Assembly (NCBI GenBank): GCA_023313575.1
Contig: JAJTTP010000022.1
Location: forward strand, 434,001-498,000
Direction: 5' to 3'
Length of the DNA stretch: 64,000 bases
Source: Eutypella sp. D-1
Taxonomy: Eukaryota; Ascomycota; Sordariomycetes; Xylariales; Diatrypaceae
Position 1 is the stretch's first letter; every line of letters starts with the position of its first letter. Of the stretch, positions 35,301 to 46,429 are shown in pieces. Position numbers and translations under genes: made by a program. The notes below the pieces were generated by a model that did not search any database, was not told the DNA's origin, and saw nothing but the letters and a program-made list of their open reading frames with translations.

Positions 35301-37239
35301 CCCTTGGCACAACGTCGTAGTCATGCCGAACGACATGGATTATCCAGAGGCAGCCAGTGTCTCCGCCGTCTTCGCAACGGCTTATTACTCAATGTTCGAT
35401 GTTGGCCACCTTGAGAAGGGCGACACCATGTTAGTACACGCCGCTGCCGGGGGTGTAGGTCAAGCATGCATTATCCTCGCGCAGTGGAAAGGCATCCGGG
35501 TCCTCGCCACCGCAGGGACGCCGGAAAAGAGGGCGTTCCTGATGGACACGTACGGTATTCCCCAAGAGCACATATTTTCCAGTCGCGACGATTCCTTCGT
35601 ACAAGGCGTACTCAACGCGACGGGCCATCAAGGAGTGGACGTCGTAATCAACTCACTAGCCGGACCATTGCTCAACGCGACGTGGAACATCGTCGCGCAG
35701 CACGGTCATTTTGTCGAGATCGGGAAGCGGGATATCCACCAAAACAAGGCTCTGGAAATGCGTCCATTTAAGAAAGCTGTGAGCTTCAGCGCCGTAGATC
35801 TTGTCCAGCTGTGCGACACGCGTGGCCACATCGTCCAACGACTTCTTGTGACTGTCATGGGTCTGCTAAGGAGCAAGACGATTCCCAACATTGCGCCAAT
35901 ATCTGTGTATCCAATTTCCGAAATTGCAGGCGCCTTCCGGACGATGCAAGCAGGGAAGCACATTGGTAAAATTGTTGTGGTGCCCAATGCCCACGACGTG
36001 GTGAAGGTGAGTAACAGACTACTTGCTTAGCGCACTATTATTCAAGGGGCGGTTCTTGCTTACTGACAATTAATCCAGACCCTGCCACGTACAGAGACTG
36101 CGGATTTGTCGCCCAATGCCTCCTATCTTATCATCGGTGGGCTCGGTGGGATCGGACGGGTATATGCCCGGTGGATGGTCGATCACGGCGCAAAGAATCT
36201 CATTCTTCTTTCACGCAGTGCCGCCAGCGGCCCACACTCTGCAGCCCTCAAGAAAGAGCTCTCCATCTCAGGTGCAAATGTCGTACTGAAAGACTGCAAC
36301 GCCGCCGACCTGGAGAGCTTGAAGTACGTCCTTGACCAATGCACCAAGAGCATGCCCCCGGTGCGTGGCATTATTCATGGTGGGATGATGCTTAACGACT
36401 CGGTACTCGAGTCCATGAGTCCTAGTCAATGGGCCGATACACTTGCCGCCAAGGTGACGGCCACACAGAACCTTGACAGCCTTTTCCCGGGGGCCGGGGA
36501 CCTCGATTTCTTTATCATGCTCTCCTCAGCATTTGGCGTCATCGGCTCTGCGTCGCAGGCCAACTACACGGCGGGTGGTGCATTCCAAGACGCCGTGGCC
36601 CGCCGTCGCGCTGCTGCAGGCCTGCCTTGCATCACCATCGACCTGGGCATGGTTGACGGCGTAGGATACGTGGCTGAAAAGGAGGCCGGGTTGGCAGACC
36701 GATTGCTCGCCAGCGGCCATCGTCCGCTCACCGAGAGTGAGGTCCTCCAGCTGTTGGATTACTGCGTGAGGCACCCCGTACGCACGCCACGCACGGCGCA
36801 GTTAATCACAGGTTTGGCCAGCAGCGCGGTACGGAAGCTAAGCTGGGGCAAGGAACGACGCTTCGCGGCGCTGGACGACGACGACACCACCAGGGCGGGA
36901 GGATTAGGCGCCGCGGGCGGCAGCTCGGGAGGTTCCGGCGCTAGACTAAGCGAGAGCCTAACGAGTGCGGGCACCGTGGAGGAGGCGGGCGCCATGGTTG
37001 AGGATGCGGTGGTCGAGAAGTTAGCAGAGATGTTTGTGATTTCGAAAGAGGACATCGATGCCACCCAGCCGCTGTCCAAATACGGCGTCGACTCATTGGT
37101 TGCCGTAGAGCTGAGGAATTGGCTAGTACCAACGACAAAGTGCGAGATGTCCATCTTTGATCTGCTTCGTGCGCCATCTTTAAGGGGCTTGGCAGAGAGC
37201 ATTGCTAAAAGAAGTCAAGCATTGCAACTACTAAATTAG
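29384..37239 (+). CDS. Highly reducing polyketide synthase (KS-AT-DH-MT-ER-KR-ACP)
   Basis: Iterative type I PKS of 2549 residues in four exons (introns 30100-30154, 32349-32427, 36007-36078). KS: active Cys about 196 in DTGCSTS (usually DTACSSS), with HGTGT and NLGH downstream. AT: FNGQGAQW, then GHSSG with the Ser at about 643. DH: catalytic His about 977 in DHVVQGDIVYPG. C-methyltransferase: EIGAGTGG at about 1441. ER: HAAAGGVGQA at about 1974. KR: GGLGGIG at about 2181 with Tyr in QANYTAG (about 2326). ACP: phosphopantetheine Ser about 2502 in GVDSLVAVEL. No thioesterase or condensation domain follows. All reductive domains and MT keep their motifs, so the product should be a reduced, alpha-methylated fatty-acyl-like chain left on the ACP. 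Release probably needs the acyltransferase at 11.3 kb. The start codon context (CACCATGAC) is good. Confidence 0.95.
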
Positions 37240-37539
37240 CCGTTAGTTTGCGACTAACTTATAATTACTAAGAATCCTTTAAGAGGATTTTATTCAGGAT
37301 CACTTTATCCTCCTCGTTCGAGCGTGGGTATGCTTATCATGGTATAGTGTGATGGTGTAGCGGGGCTGGTCCGAGTTGACCACATGGATTGCTCCTAGGA
37401 TAGCGTCTCGTTTCAGCACCCTGGCCCCTTCGCTCCAGTGTGTCAGCGATGTTTGTCAAGTTTGGCGGGTTATATCACGTCGCTCCTCCTCCCCTTTTAA
37501 TCTGCAGTTATTGAAGACTGAACAGCTTCTTGTAGGATA
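37240..37539. promoter_or_regulatory. Spacer between PKS and HET gene
   Basis: 300 bp; 3' region of the PKS and presumed promoter of the HET gene. No other element seen. Confidence 0.45.
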
Positions 37540-39813
37540 ATGCCTTATACATACCTTCCGTTGAAGGGCGACGAGATTCGTCTCCTCACTCTAGACCCGG
37601 CATCAGCCGATGGCGCTGCGTCTTCAATCACCTGTAGCCTGGAGCATGTGTCCCTACCACCTCTAGCTGAGGCAATTCACAGCACAGGGTTCAGAGGCGA
37701 GAACCGTATCTGGCCCGAGATATATACACCATGCGACGCATCGGCACTTTTTAGGGGACGTCTAGATCCCAGTGGGCCGCCGAAAAACTTTCCAACCGCC
37801 ATTCCGACCACGTACTCGAGTACCGACCTCTCCATCGAGCAGGACATGCCCTGGAGATATGCATGGGGAGATTACATTGCTCTATCGTACTGCTGGGGGC
37901 CTTTGGAACCAAGGCACAGTATCAGCCTCAACGGACATGACTTTTCGGTCTCCCCCAACCTTTTCAATGCGTTGCTGCTTCTGCGCCAAAGTCAACGCGT
38001 CCAACAGGGATTCAAACTCTGGATTGATGCCATTTGTATCAACCAAAATGACCTTGCCGAGCGAAGCCAACAAGTACTGCGCATGCGAGACATCTACGCT
38101 TCAGCATGGCAGGTCATCACTTACCTTGGCGCCCAATCTGATGGAAGCGAGCTAGCCATGATCGCTTTCCGCTGGATGGCGTCGCGATTTCAACAAGAGA
38201 ACCCCCTAGATGGATTCTACCGTGAGCCAACGAAGATTGAGTTTCCAATGTCAGGTAGTATGGTTGTGACATGGAGTAGCATCATGCGAGGCGCTGTCTA
38301 TAAGGCCATATTCTACCTGCTAACAAGAAATTATTGGCGACGCATGTGGATTCTACAGGAGGTCGCTATGGCAAGAGAAGACGCACCTGTGGCATGTGGA
38401 GATGAATACTTGTCCTGGAGACAGATTTCCAACGCTGCCAAGTTCATTGAACTTGATGAGGGCAGGTTCGACCGCGAGGTGATCAAATACGCCTTCCCCA
38501 AGGAAGCGCAACATGCGACATTCGAGTTTGCGAGAGGAAGGCTGGGTGAAAAGGGAGGCTGGTCGTCTGAGGGAACTTGGCAGTTGTTGCTGGATATGCT
38601 GGATCTCCGCACATTTCAAAGACAAGATCCTGGTTCGGAATCTTCGATTGACCTTTTAAAGCTTCTGCTGCTTGCTCGGAAAGCCAATGCAACGGACAAC
38701 AAAGACAAGGTTTATGGAATTCTTGGCGTCAAGATGGTAGCCAAACGACTGGCCCTCACTCCTGACTACACGCTTTCGCTATCGACCATATACCAAAGTT
38801 TCTCGGAAGGTCTCATGTCCAAGGGTGACTTGACCGTTCTGCGTTTAGTCTCTCGGCACCGAGGCAGGATCCGCAATCGCTGGAATTTCGGACACTCTCT
38901 GGTTCTTGAGGGCAAACCAGTCATAAACTCGCTGCTTTCGACTGTTCGGAGAGGGCTAACCAAGGATGCACCCGATGAAAGCTGGATTGGTGATTTCTGC
39001 TCTCATGACCTCCCAAGCTGGGCGGTCTGCTGGTCCTGCAAGCCCGCTCCAACTGCACATCTTCGTGGAAAATATCGTTCTGGAGGACAGCCTAGCTTAT
39101 CGCCACCAAGAATAGTAGGCTCGCGTCTCCAGATACGTGGCATCATACTTGATACAATCAGCTCCCTAAGCAGTTTTCATCCCGAAGAGGCAGACTCCAC
39201 TTATCCTAACAATGGCTTATCAACAACGGTTAGCGCTTATGGGGATCTAGAGGCCACCAGGACCGCTTTTTGGCGTACTGTCATTGGAAATACAACCGTT
39301 GATGGCACATACCCTGCCCCGGAGTCATACTCGGTTCTTATTGATCGCTTACTATGGAAGTTTGGCTCCTCGGATGTCGAAGCAAACGGGTTCGGCTTGC
39401 ACGAATTTACGAGCCGGAACAAGGCCCTTATCCTCTCGGGATATACGCTAGAGCAGCTTGCTTTTGGGGAAAAGAAGGATTCTTGGTGGACTCATGAAGA
39501 GAAAGGGAATGGATCAAAAGATCATCGTCATCATCTTACCCCCGAGCAACTTGAAGCCATGTCATGGGCCATAAATGCTCTGGCATGGAGGCGACTTGTT
39601 GGCACTGAGGGAGGGCGCATGGGTCTGGCTTGCTCAGGAACTCAACAAGGCGATATCGTTGCTGTGCTACTAGGATGTGATGTGCCCATGATTCTTCGGT
39701 GTAGGGATGAAGGCGGATGGACTGTGGTAGGTGAGTGTTATCTTCATGGGGTCATGGATGGAGAGGCTCTAAAGATCAAGAGTGAAGATATCGGTGATAT
39801 TGTGCTCCACTAG
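37540..39813 (+). CDS. HET-domain protein (heterokaryon-incompatibility family)
   Basis: Single-exon 757-residue protein with the three HET-domain blocks: YIALSYCWG at about residue 112, LWIDAICINQND at about 160 and WRRMWILQEVA at about 265. HET proteins trigger programmed cell death on fusion of unlike hyphae or in other recognition responses. The C-terminal about 450 residues carry no domain I recognise. It follows the PKS on the same strand by 300 bp but is more likely a flanking gene than a cluster enzyme. Family placement is secure; its individual function is unknown. Confidence 0.92.
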   Translation: MPYTYLPLKGDEIRLLTLDPASADGAASSITCSLEHVSLPPLAEAIHSTGFRGENRIWPEIYTPCDASALFRGRLDPSGPPKNFPTAIPTTYSSTDLSIEQDMPWRYAWGDYIALSYCWGPLEPRHSISLNGHDFSVSPNLFNALLLLRQSQRVQQGFKLWIDAICINQNDLAERSQQVLRMRDIYASAWQVITYLGAQSDGSELAMIAFRWMASRFQQENPLDGFYREPTKIEFPMSGSMVVTWSSIMRGAVYKAIFYLLTRNYWRRMWILQEVAMAREDAPVACGDEYLSWRQISNAAKFIELDEGRFDREVIKYAFPKEAQHATFEFARGRLGEKGGWSSEGTWQLLLDMLDLRTFQRQDPGSESSIDLLKLLLLARKANATDNKDKVYGILGVKMVAKRLALTPDYTLSLSTIYQSFSEGLMSKGDLTVLRLVSRHRGRIRNRWNFGHSLVLEGKPVINSLLSTVRRGLTKDAPDESWIGDFCSHDLPSWAVCWSCKPAPTAHLRGKYRSGGQPSLSPPRIVGSRLQIRGIILDTISSLSSFHPEEADSTYPNNGLSTTVSAYGDLEATRTAFWRTVIGNTTVDGTYPAPESYSVLIDRLLWKFGSSDVEANGFGLHEFTSRNKALILSGYTLEQLAFGEKKDSWWTHEEKGNGSKDHRHHLTPEQLEAMSWAINALAWRRLVGTEGGRMGLACSGTQQGDIVAVLLGCDVPMILRCRDEGGWTVVGECYLHGVMDGEALKIKSEDIGDIVLH

Positions 39814-40325
39814 ACCAGTGACGGAGAAATAGAATACAGTATCTAGCAGAAGCTCTTATTAGCCTGGTTGAGATCTGTTAATGCTTACCAAATGGATCGT
39901 AAAGACCCGGTGGAGGATCGCCTGTATCGCCCTCAGTTGTCGATCTGGGGTTGCGAGCACCGGGCTGTCGCATTGGCATGTGGGCATCATAACAGTAAGT
40001 TGCTGTCAATGCAATCGACCGCGTTCCTCTCCGCGGCCACATTTTAGGGCCCCCAAGACAAGGGACTCCAGCTGCAGGGCGCCCCGCGTGCATTTAAGTA
40101 GCGCCCGTGCCACTGCATATCCACTAGCTCGATCTCCTCAAAGGGGCTATCGTCGGTGGCAACACTCTCGGTCCATTCTCCAGGAACGGTACTCCAAGTA
40201 CGCCACCACTGCTACGAATAACTACGGTCATAGCACTGGCTGCTGGGCAATCTGGCAGAGGGGGGGAAGGAATCGGACGGGTCTCAAAGAGTTGCACCCC
40301 ATGACCCGTCCGGTTTCTTCCCCGG
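39814..40325. other. Intergenic between HET gene and MITE-like element
   Basis: No supported gene. A plus-strand open frame of about 150 codons (39881-40339) has atypical composition and runs into the inverted repeat of the mobile element. Confidence 0.45.
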
Positions 40326-40331
40326 CCTACC
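40326..40331. repeat. Target-site duplication, left copy
   Basis: CCTACC immediately before the left terminal inverted repeat; the same six bases follow the right repeat at 40861-40866. Confidence 0.6.
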
Positions 40332-40860
40332 TACGGTAGGTTACAGTGGTCACTGTTCACATTCAACTTTTTTTAATAGGTGCACCCCAATTCAGATAAA
40401 AGGTGTACTAACGGCCAGCTGTTCACTTTTAGCGTATTTTTAAATGCATATACCTTTTTAAAACGATAATCTACCCGCTGCATACCTTATAAGTACATAA
40501 TATCATATCTTTTTATTACAAGTTATCGCAGGCCATCGCAGGCCATCGCAGGCTATCGCAAGCTATCTATCCCATCCCATCTATCCCATTCGAATAGGCT
40601 GCAATGGCTGCAGTGGCTGCAGTGGCTATAATGGCTGCGATCAAATGGGTGCGATTAAATGGGTGCGATTGAATGGCAAAATGGGTACGATTAAATGGGT
40701 GCAATTAAACAGGATTAAATGGATATAATTAAATAGGATGGATCACACCCCATTTGGCGCCAGCTGGCAGTCCAAATATATATCTACATAGGGGTGGCCC
40801 TATACACGGTTTCGGGCAAAAAAAAGGGAATGTGAACAGTGACCACTGTAACCTGCCGTA
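40332..40860. mobile_element. Non-autonomous DNA transposon (MITE-like), 529 bp
   Basis: Terminal inverted repeats of 33 bp: left 40332-40364 begins TACGGTAGGTTACAGTGGTC and right 40828-40860 is its reverse complement with one mismatch. Each repeat contains the near-palindrome ACAGTGGTCACTGT. The element is flanked by a CCTACC direct duplication. It has no coding capacity. The inside is AT-rich and full of short tandem repeats. Superfamily cannot be assigned from ends and duplication alone. Confidence 0.85.
40524..40737. repeat. Nested short tandem repeats inside the MITE-like element
   Basis: Three arrays lie in series: a 10-bp unit ATCGCAGGCC (four copies, 40524-40563), a 9-bp unit GGCTGCAGT (about five copies, 40598-40640) and a 14-bp unit AAATGGGTGCGATT (about six degenerate copies, 40642-40737). 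Confidence 0.75.
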
Positions 40861-40866
40861 CCTACC
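40861..40866. repeat. Target-site duplication, right copy
   Basis: CCTACC directly after the right terminal inverted repeat. Confidence 0.6.
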
Positions 40867-41623
40867 AAGACAATCCCAGTTCCTTGTGCCCCGGAAATCC
40901 CACTCCAATTAGTGTTCCAGCCTCGGATGTTGTGTGCTCCCTCAGCTACCGGATTGCTCCACTATCCGTCTTTGGCACACGGCTTATGACACGCTCTGCA
41001 AAAAAGGTTGTACCACAGCAGCCCAGAGAAGCGTTCACCAATACAAGCAGCCAGAATAATCCTGACAGGGATAATAGCTTCATAAGAGTGGCTGCTATAT
41101 TGACTTACACTTCCCGCAACCATGCTGGCGCGGGAAAGTTGAAGATAAGCAATGCCACTTGATATGTTAAACTCGGAAGGCAGACCAACGAAATCGCCGG
41201 GTCCTCCCGGTTTTGTTGACGAGCCTGCGCTGAGACATTCGGTTGCATTACGCATCTCTTAAACGAACCAGTTGTGGCAGAAGTCGGTACCTAATGGCGA
41301 CAGCCTGAAACCCGTAGCTCCGTGACACAACTTACGTGTTGATCTTGCGAGTGTGATGTCGAAAACGTGTTTCTATATTACCGGTGCGGTAGTACCTGCC
41401 GCAGTAAAAGAATGCACCCTACCTATCGACCGCGCCGCCAACTCCTCTGTGCCGTATAACTGGAACAATATTAAGGGCAACGCATAAGAAAAATCCCCCA
41501 CTTCCCGCCATTTCTAAATAGCAGCAAAGGGGCTCAAGATCAAGCGTTCAAATTTTACCCTTGTTGTCTGCTGTCATCACGGACATATTCGAGACGACGC
41601 CCCGAAAAGCCCTACGCATCACG
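40867..41623. promoter_or_regulatory. Spacer and presumed promoter of the MFS gene
   Basis: No supported gene between the mobile element and the MFS start. No clear TATA box. Confidence 0.4.
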
Positions 41624-43241
41624 ATGTCGATTCGAAGTGATAGCCAGCCAGAACAGAATGCGTCGTCTCACGTGACGTCCTCTACGCTAACCGGTGAAGG
41701 TCGACGTGATGGAGCCCTAGACTTCCTTGCTCAGAATAAGGAAGCGGCGACCGTCGAAGTATTGAGGATTTCTGGTCAGACTAGGAGATTACGAAGAAAA
41801 ATAGACAAGCGCCTCATACCTTTCTTATGCCTCTGTTATACCATGAACTTCTTGGACGAGGTCCTACTCAATGTACAGTTACTCCTCCTGCTTGTGTCCA
41901 CTGTCCAGTACGCAGCGCTCTTCTAACAAGACACTGTGCGTTCAGTACGCGAACATCATGGGACTGTCTGAGCAGCTTCACCTCGCCGGAAGCCAGTACT
42001 CCCACGCGTCTGCAGCATTCTACATTGCGGTACTGGTCTTCTCACTAGCCAACGTCTGGCTGCTGAACCGACTGCCGGTCGCGAAGTGCCTCGGAGTCGA
42101 CCTGCTGGGATGGGGGTTGGCCACGGCATGCCACGCAGCGCTTCGGGGGTACGCAGGGCTAGCCGCACTGCGCGTCGTCAGCGGCGCCTTCGAATCTGGC
42201 GTGCCGCCTGCGCTTATGCTCTTATGCAGCCAGTACTTTACGTACGGGGAGCAGGCCCTGCGCTTCTCCTACTGGTATGCTGGAATGGGCTTCGGGCAGA
42301 TGGCCGGAGGCCTCGTCTCCTTCGCCTTCCAGCACGTGCCCCCATCTGCCTCGCTGTCCGGTTGGCGGACCATGTTCGTGATTATCGGTTTGGTGACAGC
42401 AGCCCTTGGCGCTCTTATCCTTCTCTTCGTCCCCGACACCCCCATGCAGGCCCGGTTCCTGACCACAGGCGAAAAAGTCGCCCTTCTTGATCATGTAGCT
42501 GTCAACCAGACTGGCATTGGAGATCGGCAGTTCAAGCCACGGCAGCTCCTCGAGGGCCTCCGCGATCCGGGTTGCTGGGCCTTCTTCCTGATCGTTGTCT
42601 TGCACGCTAGCGGGTCTGGTGTCGTCACTGCGTACTCGGCCGTTCTCTTGACTAGCTTCGGTTATGCGCCCCAGCATGCGGCACTCCTCAACATTCCCTC
42701 AGGGGCCGTCAACATCCTTGCGACACTGACCTACGGCTACGCGGTCCGGCGCGGCTGCGCGAGGTGGCTCGTCTGCTCCCTGGCGGGCGCGGCGGGCACC
42801 CTCGGCGCCTGCCTGCTAGCCTTTGCGCCGCGCACACACAAAGCCGCCCTCCTCGCCGGCATCTACCTCATCAACCTTATGCCCGGAGCTACAGTCGTTG
42901 TGTTCCAATGGCGCGCGTGCAACACAGCGGGTCATACCAAGCGCGCATATGCCACGGCTGGCATGGGAGCCGCCTTCGGGGTGGGCAACATAATCGGCCC
43001 CGAGACGTTCCAGGCGCGGCACGCACCAGAATACCGCCCTGCCAAGCTCACGCTGGTCGTCATGTGGGCCACCAGCATCCTCGTCGTAGTCCTGTGTCGC
43101 TTTTATTTTGCCGCGGAAAACAAGACGAGAGACAATGAGACTGGCGGCGGCGGCGGCGGGAGCGAGGGCGAGGTGGTTCTCGAGATGGCGTATGCGGGGC
43201 TTACAGATAAGGAGAACCGGAGGTTCCGCTATCACCTCTAA
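41624..43241 (+). CDS. MFS transporter, allantoate permease (Dal5/ACS) type
   Basis: Polytopic plasma-membrane transporter of the anion:cation symporter group, which moves small organic anions such as allantoate, nicotinate or other carboxylates. Seen: a cytoplasmic N-tail, RRKIDKRLIPFLCLCYTMNFLDE leading into LLNYANIMGL across intron 41873-41945, about twelve hydrophobic spans, GAFESGVPPALMLLCSQYFT in the central loop, and a poly-Gly C-tail. The two exons sum to 1545 bp, 514 residues. ATG 41624 was chosen; an in-frame ATG at 41561 would add 21 residues. It lies 4 kb beyond the PKS, past the HET gene and mobile element, so membership of the cluster is doubtful, though export or uptake of a carboxylate is conceivable. 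Confidence 0.88.
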
Positions 43242-45114
43242 TTACGTAAAGTACAGTTTGTGCCGTGTGTTGGGTTGGGTGGCACCTTTACGATGATAGA
43301 TCTGATAGGTGCTCTAAGGGCTTGAAATTGTTAAAGACGACACAGAACTTACTTGCGAGAAAATCCGTTACGTGCGACGCGCAGTAATCTTACAACAAAT
43401 TACAACAACAGATCAGCGAATCGAGTCAACACAAGGTTGCTGCTTATACCTAACACCATTCAAAATATGGCCCCCGGGCCAGATTGGGATGGCGGCTAAT
43501 ATTAAAAATATTATCATCATTATTGCGTAACCGCGTATGAACATTTGCAACTTCCGTAAAGATCTTACCTTTCATATACAATAGCCACGTCTGTAAAAAC
43601 ATTCATAAATCCTTATCACGTTCATAAAATTAGGGAAGGCCTCATATCATCCCGTGCTTTCATATTGTTTGTCATGTTCGGCCTGCTCGCTTCCAAAACA
43701 CAATACAACTTTCGAGGCTGCACCAGCCGGCTGTAAGCAATGCTGCCGGGCCTGCAGACTGTTCTCTTGAAAATGCATGTCATTGCCAGTTCTTAGCCGT
43801 CACTCTTAAGGCATTCATCATCCTGTCGTTCTTAAATCATGCAATCTCATCTATGCAAGCTCTCATATGAGGCCAACCCACTAGTCAACCTTTCTGTTGA
43901 CGCCCGAACTATGTGGAATCAAATTTGAGGCACACCATCGGCGACAGACATTGGTCTAGCAACGCCTGTCGGGATCTGAGTAGGAGATGGCATAGGGTAT
44001 CTTGCCTTTAAATGTCCAGAAACTGAGTGTATGAGTACAAACATAACATGCGGTAACATATACTAAGACATACATTCGTATGTTCCATCATGTTACCCTT
44101 AGACCACTGTCTCACTTGGCTGTGAATCTAAGAAGCATGATAGCAGTGGATCATGATGGAGAATGCATTGATGACCCTTCACGCTCCGTTACACCGTACA
44201 GTCTATTGGCCGCTTATGGCAACATCAAGGTCAGACAAGGTCTCGGCGTATGCACTCTAACTTATGATGACAGATGTAGGTTGTACGATGGGTGTTTATC
44301 TGTCGTATATAGGGCGTGCCAATGCTGCACTGCATACGACCTATCCAAGCCCAGCATAGGACCTTCCATCAGAACTTGACATGAAGAATGAAGTTGTTGC
44401 TGTTACCGCTGACGCTATAGACAATGTGAAAGCTACAGGCATGGGGATCCTTACATCAATGATGATGCCAATATTGAGATGATGAGAACATCCTACGCTA
44501 TAGGAGTTTCAACTTCAGTGTATTGATCTTGTAAAAGTAGGTGTGAGACTGATTTACCTTGTAATGCGTCAGCGCAGGCTCGCTTAACCGATTTCATGCG
44601 GCCATGAACTGCATGATAATATTGAGTCGTGACGACGACTCGAGTGCTGGCTGTCAACCCCCGGTTGTCCCGAGCATTGCAGGTAACGGTTGCGGCCTAC
44701 AGGTGACGTACGCGACTGTGCAGCGGAAAGGGGCGAGAAGAACACATAAGTTAATGAAGCCAAGGAGAGGCTGGAACTCCGAGCTAACTTCCTGCGTATT
44801 TGGATATTAGACAGAGGAAGTCATACCATAGAAAAAGCACAAGTCTTTGTAGTAAGTACATTGAAACTAGTGCTGTACCAAGCAACTCTTCGGTGATGCA
44901 AAAGTCTAGCGAAGACGATCGGGGAGTTCGTCAAGTCTTACGTGAGGTGATTCAATTTGTAGATCGTTGCTAAATAACGTAGGTGGTTGAATTGCTGAGT
45001 TCATGACACAGCTGGAATTAACCAATGAAAGACATCAAACCAAAAAATCTCCTGCAGTAGTCGATCGGCTATCGGTATTTCTGACCGCTGAAAAGCCTTA
45101 CGTAGTATATCACA
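43242..45114. other. Long AT-rich intergenic region
   Basis: I see no gene with protein-like character. Small open frames (for example 44080-44379) show no motif, and no RNA gene is recognised. Confidence 0.45.
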
Positions 45115-45117
45115 TTA

Positions 45118-45238
45118 CCGAATAAGGCAGGTGGGCTGGGCGGGGTAAACCGTAAACCGCCCTCTCGGGCTAGTGGGGTCATTTTGATTAATTAGCTGTA
45201 TTAGCCCGCCCGGTGGAAGTGGGTCGAAATCTATTCGG
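45118..45238. mobile_element. Possible 121-bp miniature inverted-repeat element
   Basis: Begins CCGAATA and ends TATTCGG (perfect 7-bp inverted ends), flanked on both sides by TTA (45115-45117 and 45239-45241). Further in, GGGCGGGGTAA on the left matches the reverse complement of TTAGCCCGCCC on the right imperfectly. The 3-bp TTA duplication would fit a PIF/Harbinger-type miniature element. The ends are short, so this could be chance. Confidence 0.35.
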
Positions 45239-45241
45239 TTA

Positions 45242-46215
45242 ATAACTCAGGTAGGCAGCCTTATCTAAATGCGGCGACGAATGGCACCCCAGGCTTACAG
45301 CCAAGCAGGCTAGAAACACCAAGTCAACACGAATCTCTCTTTGTAGTAGGACAATTCAAACTCGGGGCATAAACCACAATTGCAACATCAGGTCTAACGT
45401 TACCTCAAATAAGCTTCGAATACAATAATATAAGCTGACAATTTTTTTTTCACTTGCTTTTGCTTAAACGAATTTGCAGATTCGCATTAAATCCTTCCGT
45501 GAAAATGCTTCACCTGCCTTTGGGGACCTAACTTCCTAAGGTAAGTAACAATAAGCTTGCTTACTAGGTAGCACATGAAAGCGGCAGTTATGCAGCCTCG
45601 ATACTTGCTAGGACGAGTTTAATCATACAATAGCTCTTACGGTATATAGCACTTTAAAATTCACTATATCTTTATATAGAAATGGGAAATAGTCCTAGTT
45701 ACACGTTCGAATACGTGGGACTTAATTCACGTGCTAATTGCACTTCAAATACCTATGATTAAGATGAAAGGCACTGGACATAGTAGGCATTGACAGTATC
45801 GGGGCAGGCTGATAGAGAGACAAATGAGAAGTAAGCTAGCCCGCCTTGGCAGGAGTAAAAAGGCAAGTTGAATGTGCAGTTTCTACCGACTGCGGAAGTC
45901 GGGGTCTGCAGTCAGCTTAGAAGGATGGCGAATAGCTACACACTCGACATCGAGGCGGGAAGGAACCTTACGATGGAACTTTCCAAACTTCGGTAGTGAC
46001 GTTACTGAGAGCATCTCAGTCTACACCATGAACATAGGACACAGAGTACGGCACTGTCCTCCAACTCTCGAATATAAAAGGCTAAGGATATCCCATCATC
46101 TCGAGCTTTTCTTTCCTCATCATCAACCAACAAGCCTTTCACATCATCAATCAACAGATCTACCAACTACTCTTCTCGTATATACTTTTTATACAACCTT
46201 TTTACAACCTTCACC
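45242..46215. promoter_or_regulatory. Upstream region of the small secreted protein gene
   Basis: No gene seen. AATATAAAAGG at 46071-46081 is a good TATA box about 140 bp before the ATG at 46216. The leader between them is rich in CAA, CATC and CT, as in highly expressed fungal genes. Confidence 0.55.
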
Positions 46216-46429
46216 ATGAACTTCTCCGCCTACTTCGCTATTGCCATCTCCATGGCCCTCAGTGTTCAGGCTCAGTGCCTTCCCAACGGCGGTAAGGGCA
46301 ATCCAAACGCCCTCGTTTAACTAGATACTAATGATATCAACAGACAACACCTGCAACCAGTCTGGCCGCAACTGCTGCAGCGGCAACTGCTACATGGAGC
46401 CCGGCTGGGAGTTCGGCGTCTGCCAGTAA
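46216..46429 (+). CDS. Small secreted cysteine-rich (knottin-like) protein
   Basis: Two-exon, 53-residue secreted protein, too small for a usual length cut-off. A signal peptide (MNFSAYFAIAISMALSVQA) is followed by a mature part of about 34 residues with six cysteines spaced C-x7-C-x6-C-C-x3-C-x10-C. This is the cysteine order of the inhibitor cystine knot fold (CC in the middle). Intron 46292-46343 (52 bp, branch TACTAAT, acceptor CAACAG) splits the Asp codon after CLPNG; exons of 76 and 86 bp sum to 162. The ATG lies in CACCATGAA with a TATA box and a pyrimidine/CAA-rich leader upstream, suggesting strong expression. Function unknown: an effector-like, antimicrobial or signalling peptide are all possible. 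Confidence 0.82.

Noticed and set aside
39881..40339. 152-codon plus-strand open frame
   Set aside because: No protein-like motif and it ends inside the MITE terminal repeat.
44080..44379. 99-codon ATG-led open frame
   Set aside because: No signal peptide, domain or splice context; typical chance frame.
45700..45725. CACGTTCGAATACGTG, resembling a tRNA T-arm
   Set aside because: No matching acceptor, D or anticodon arms in the surrounding sequence; it is just a short palindrome.
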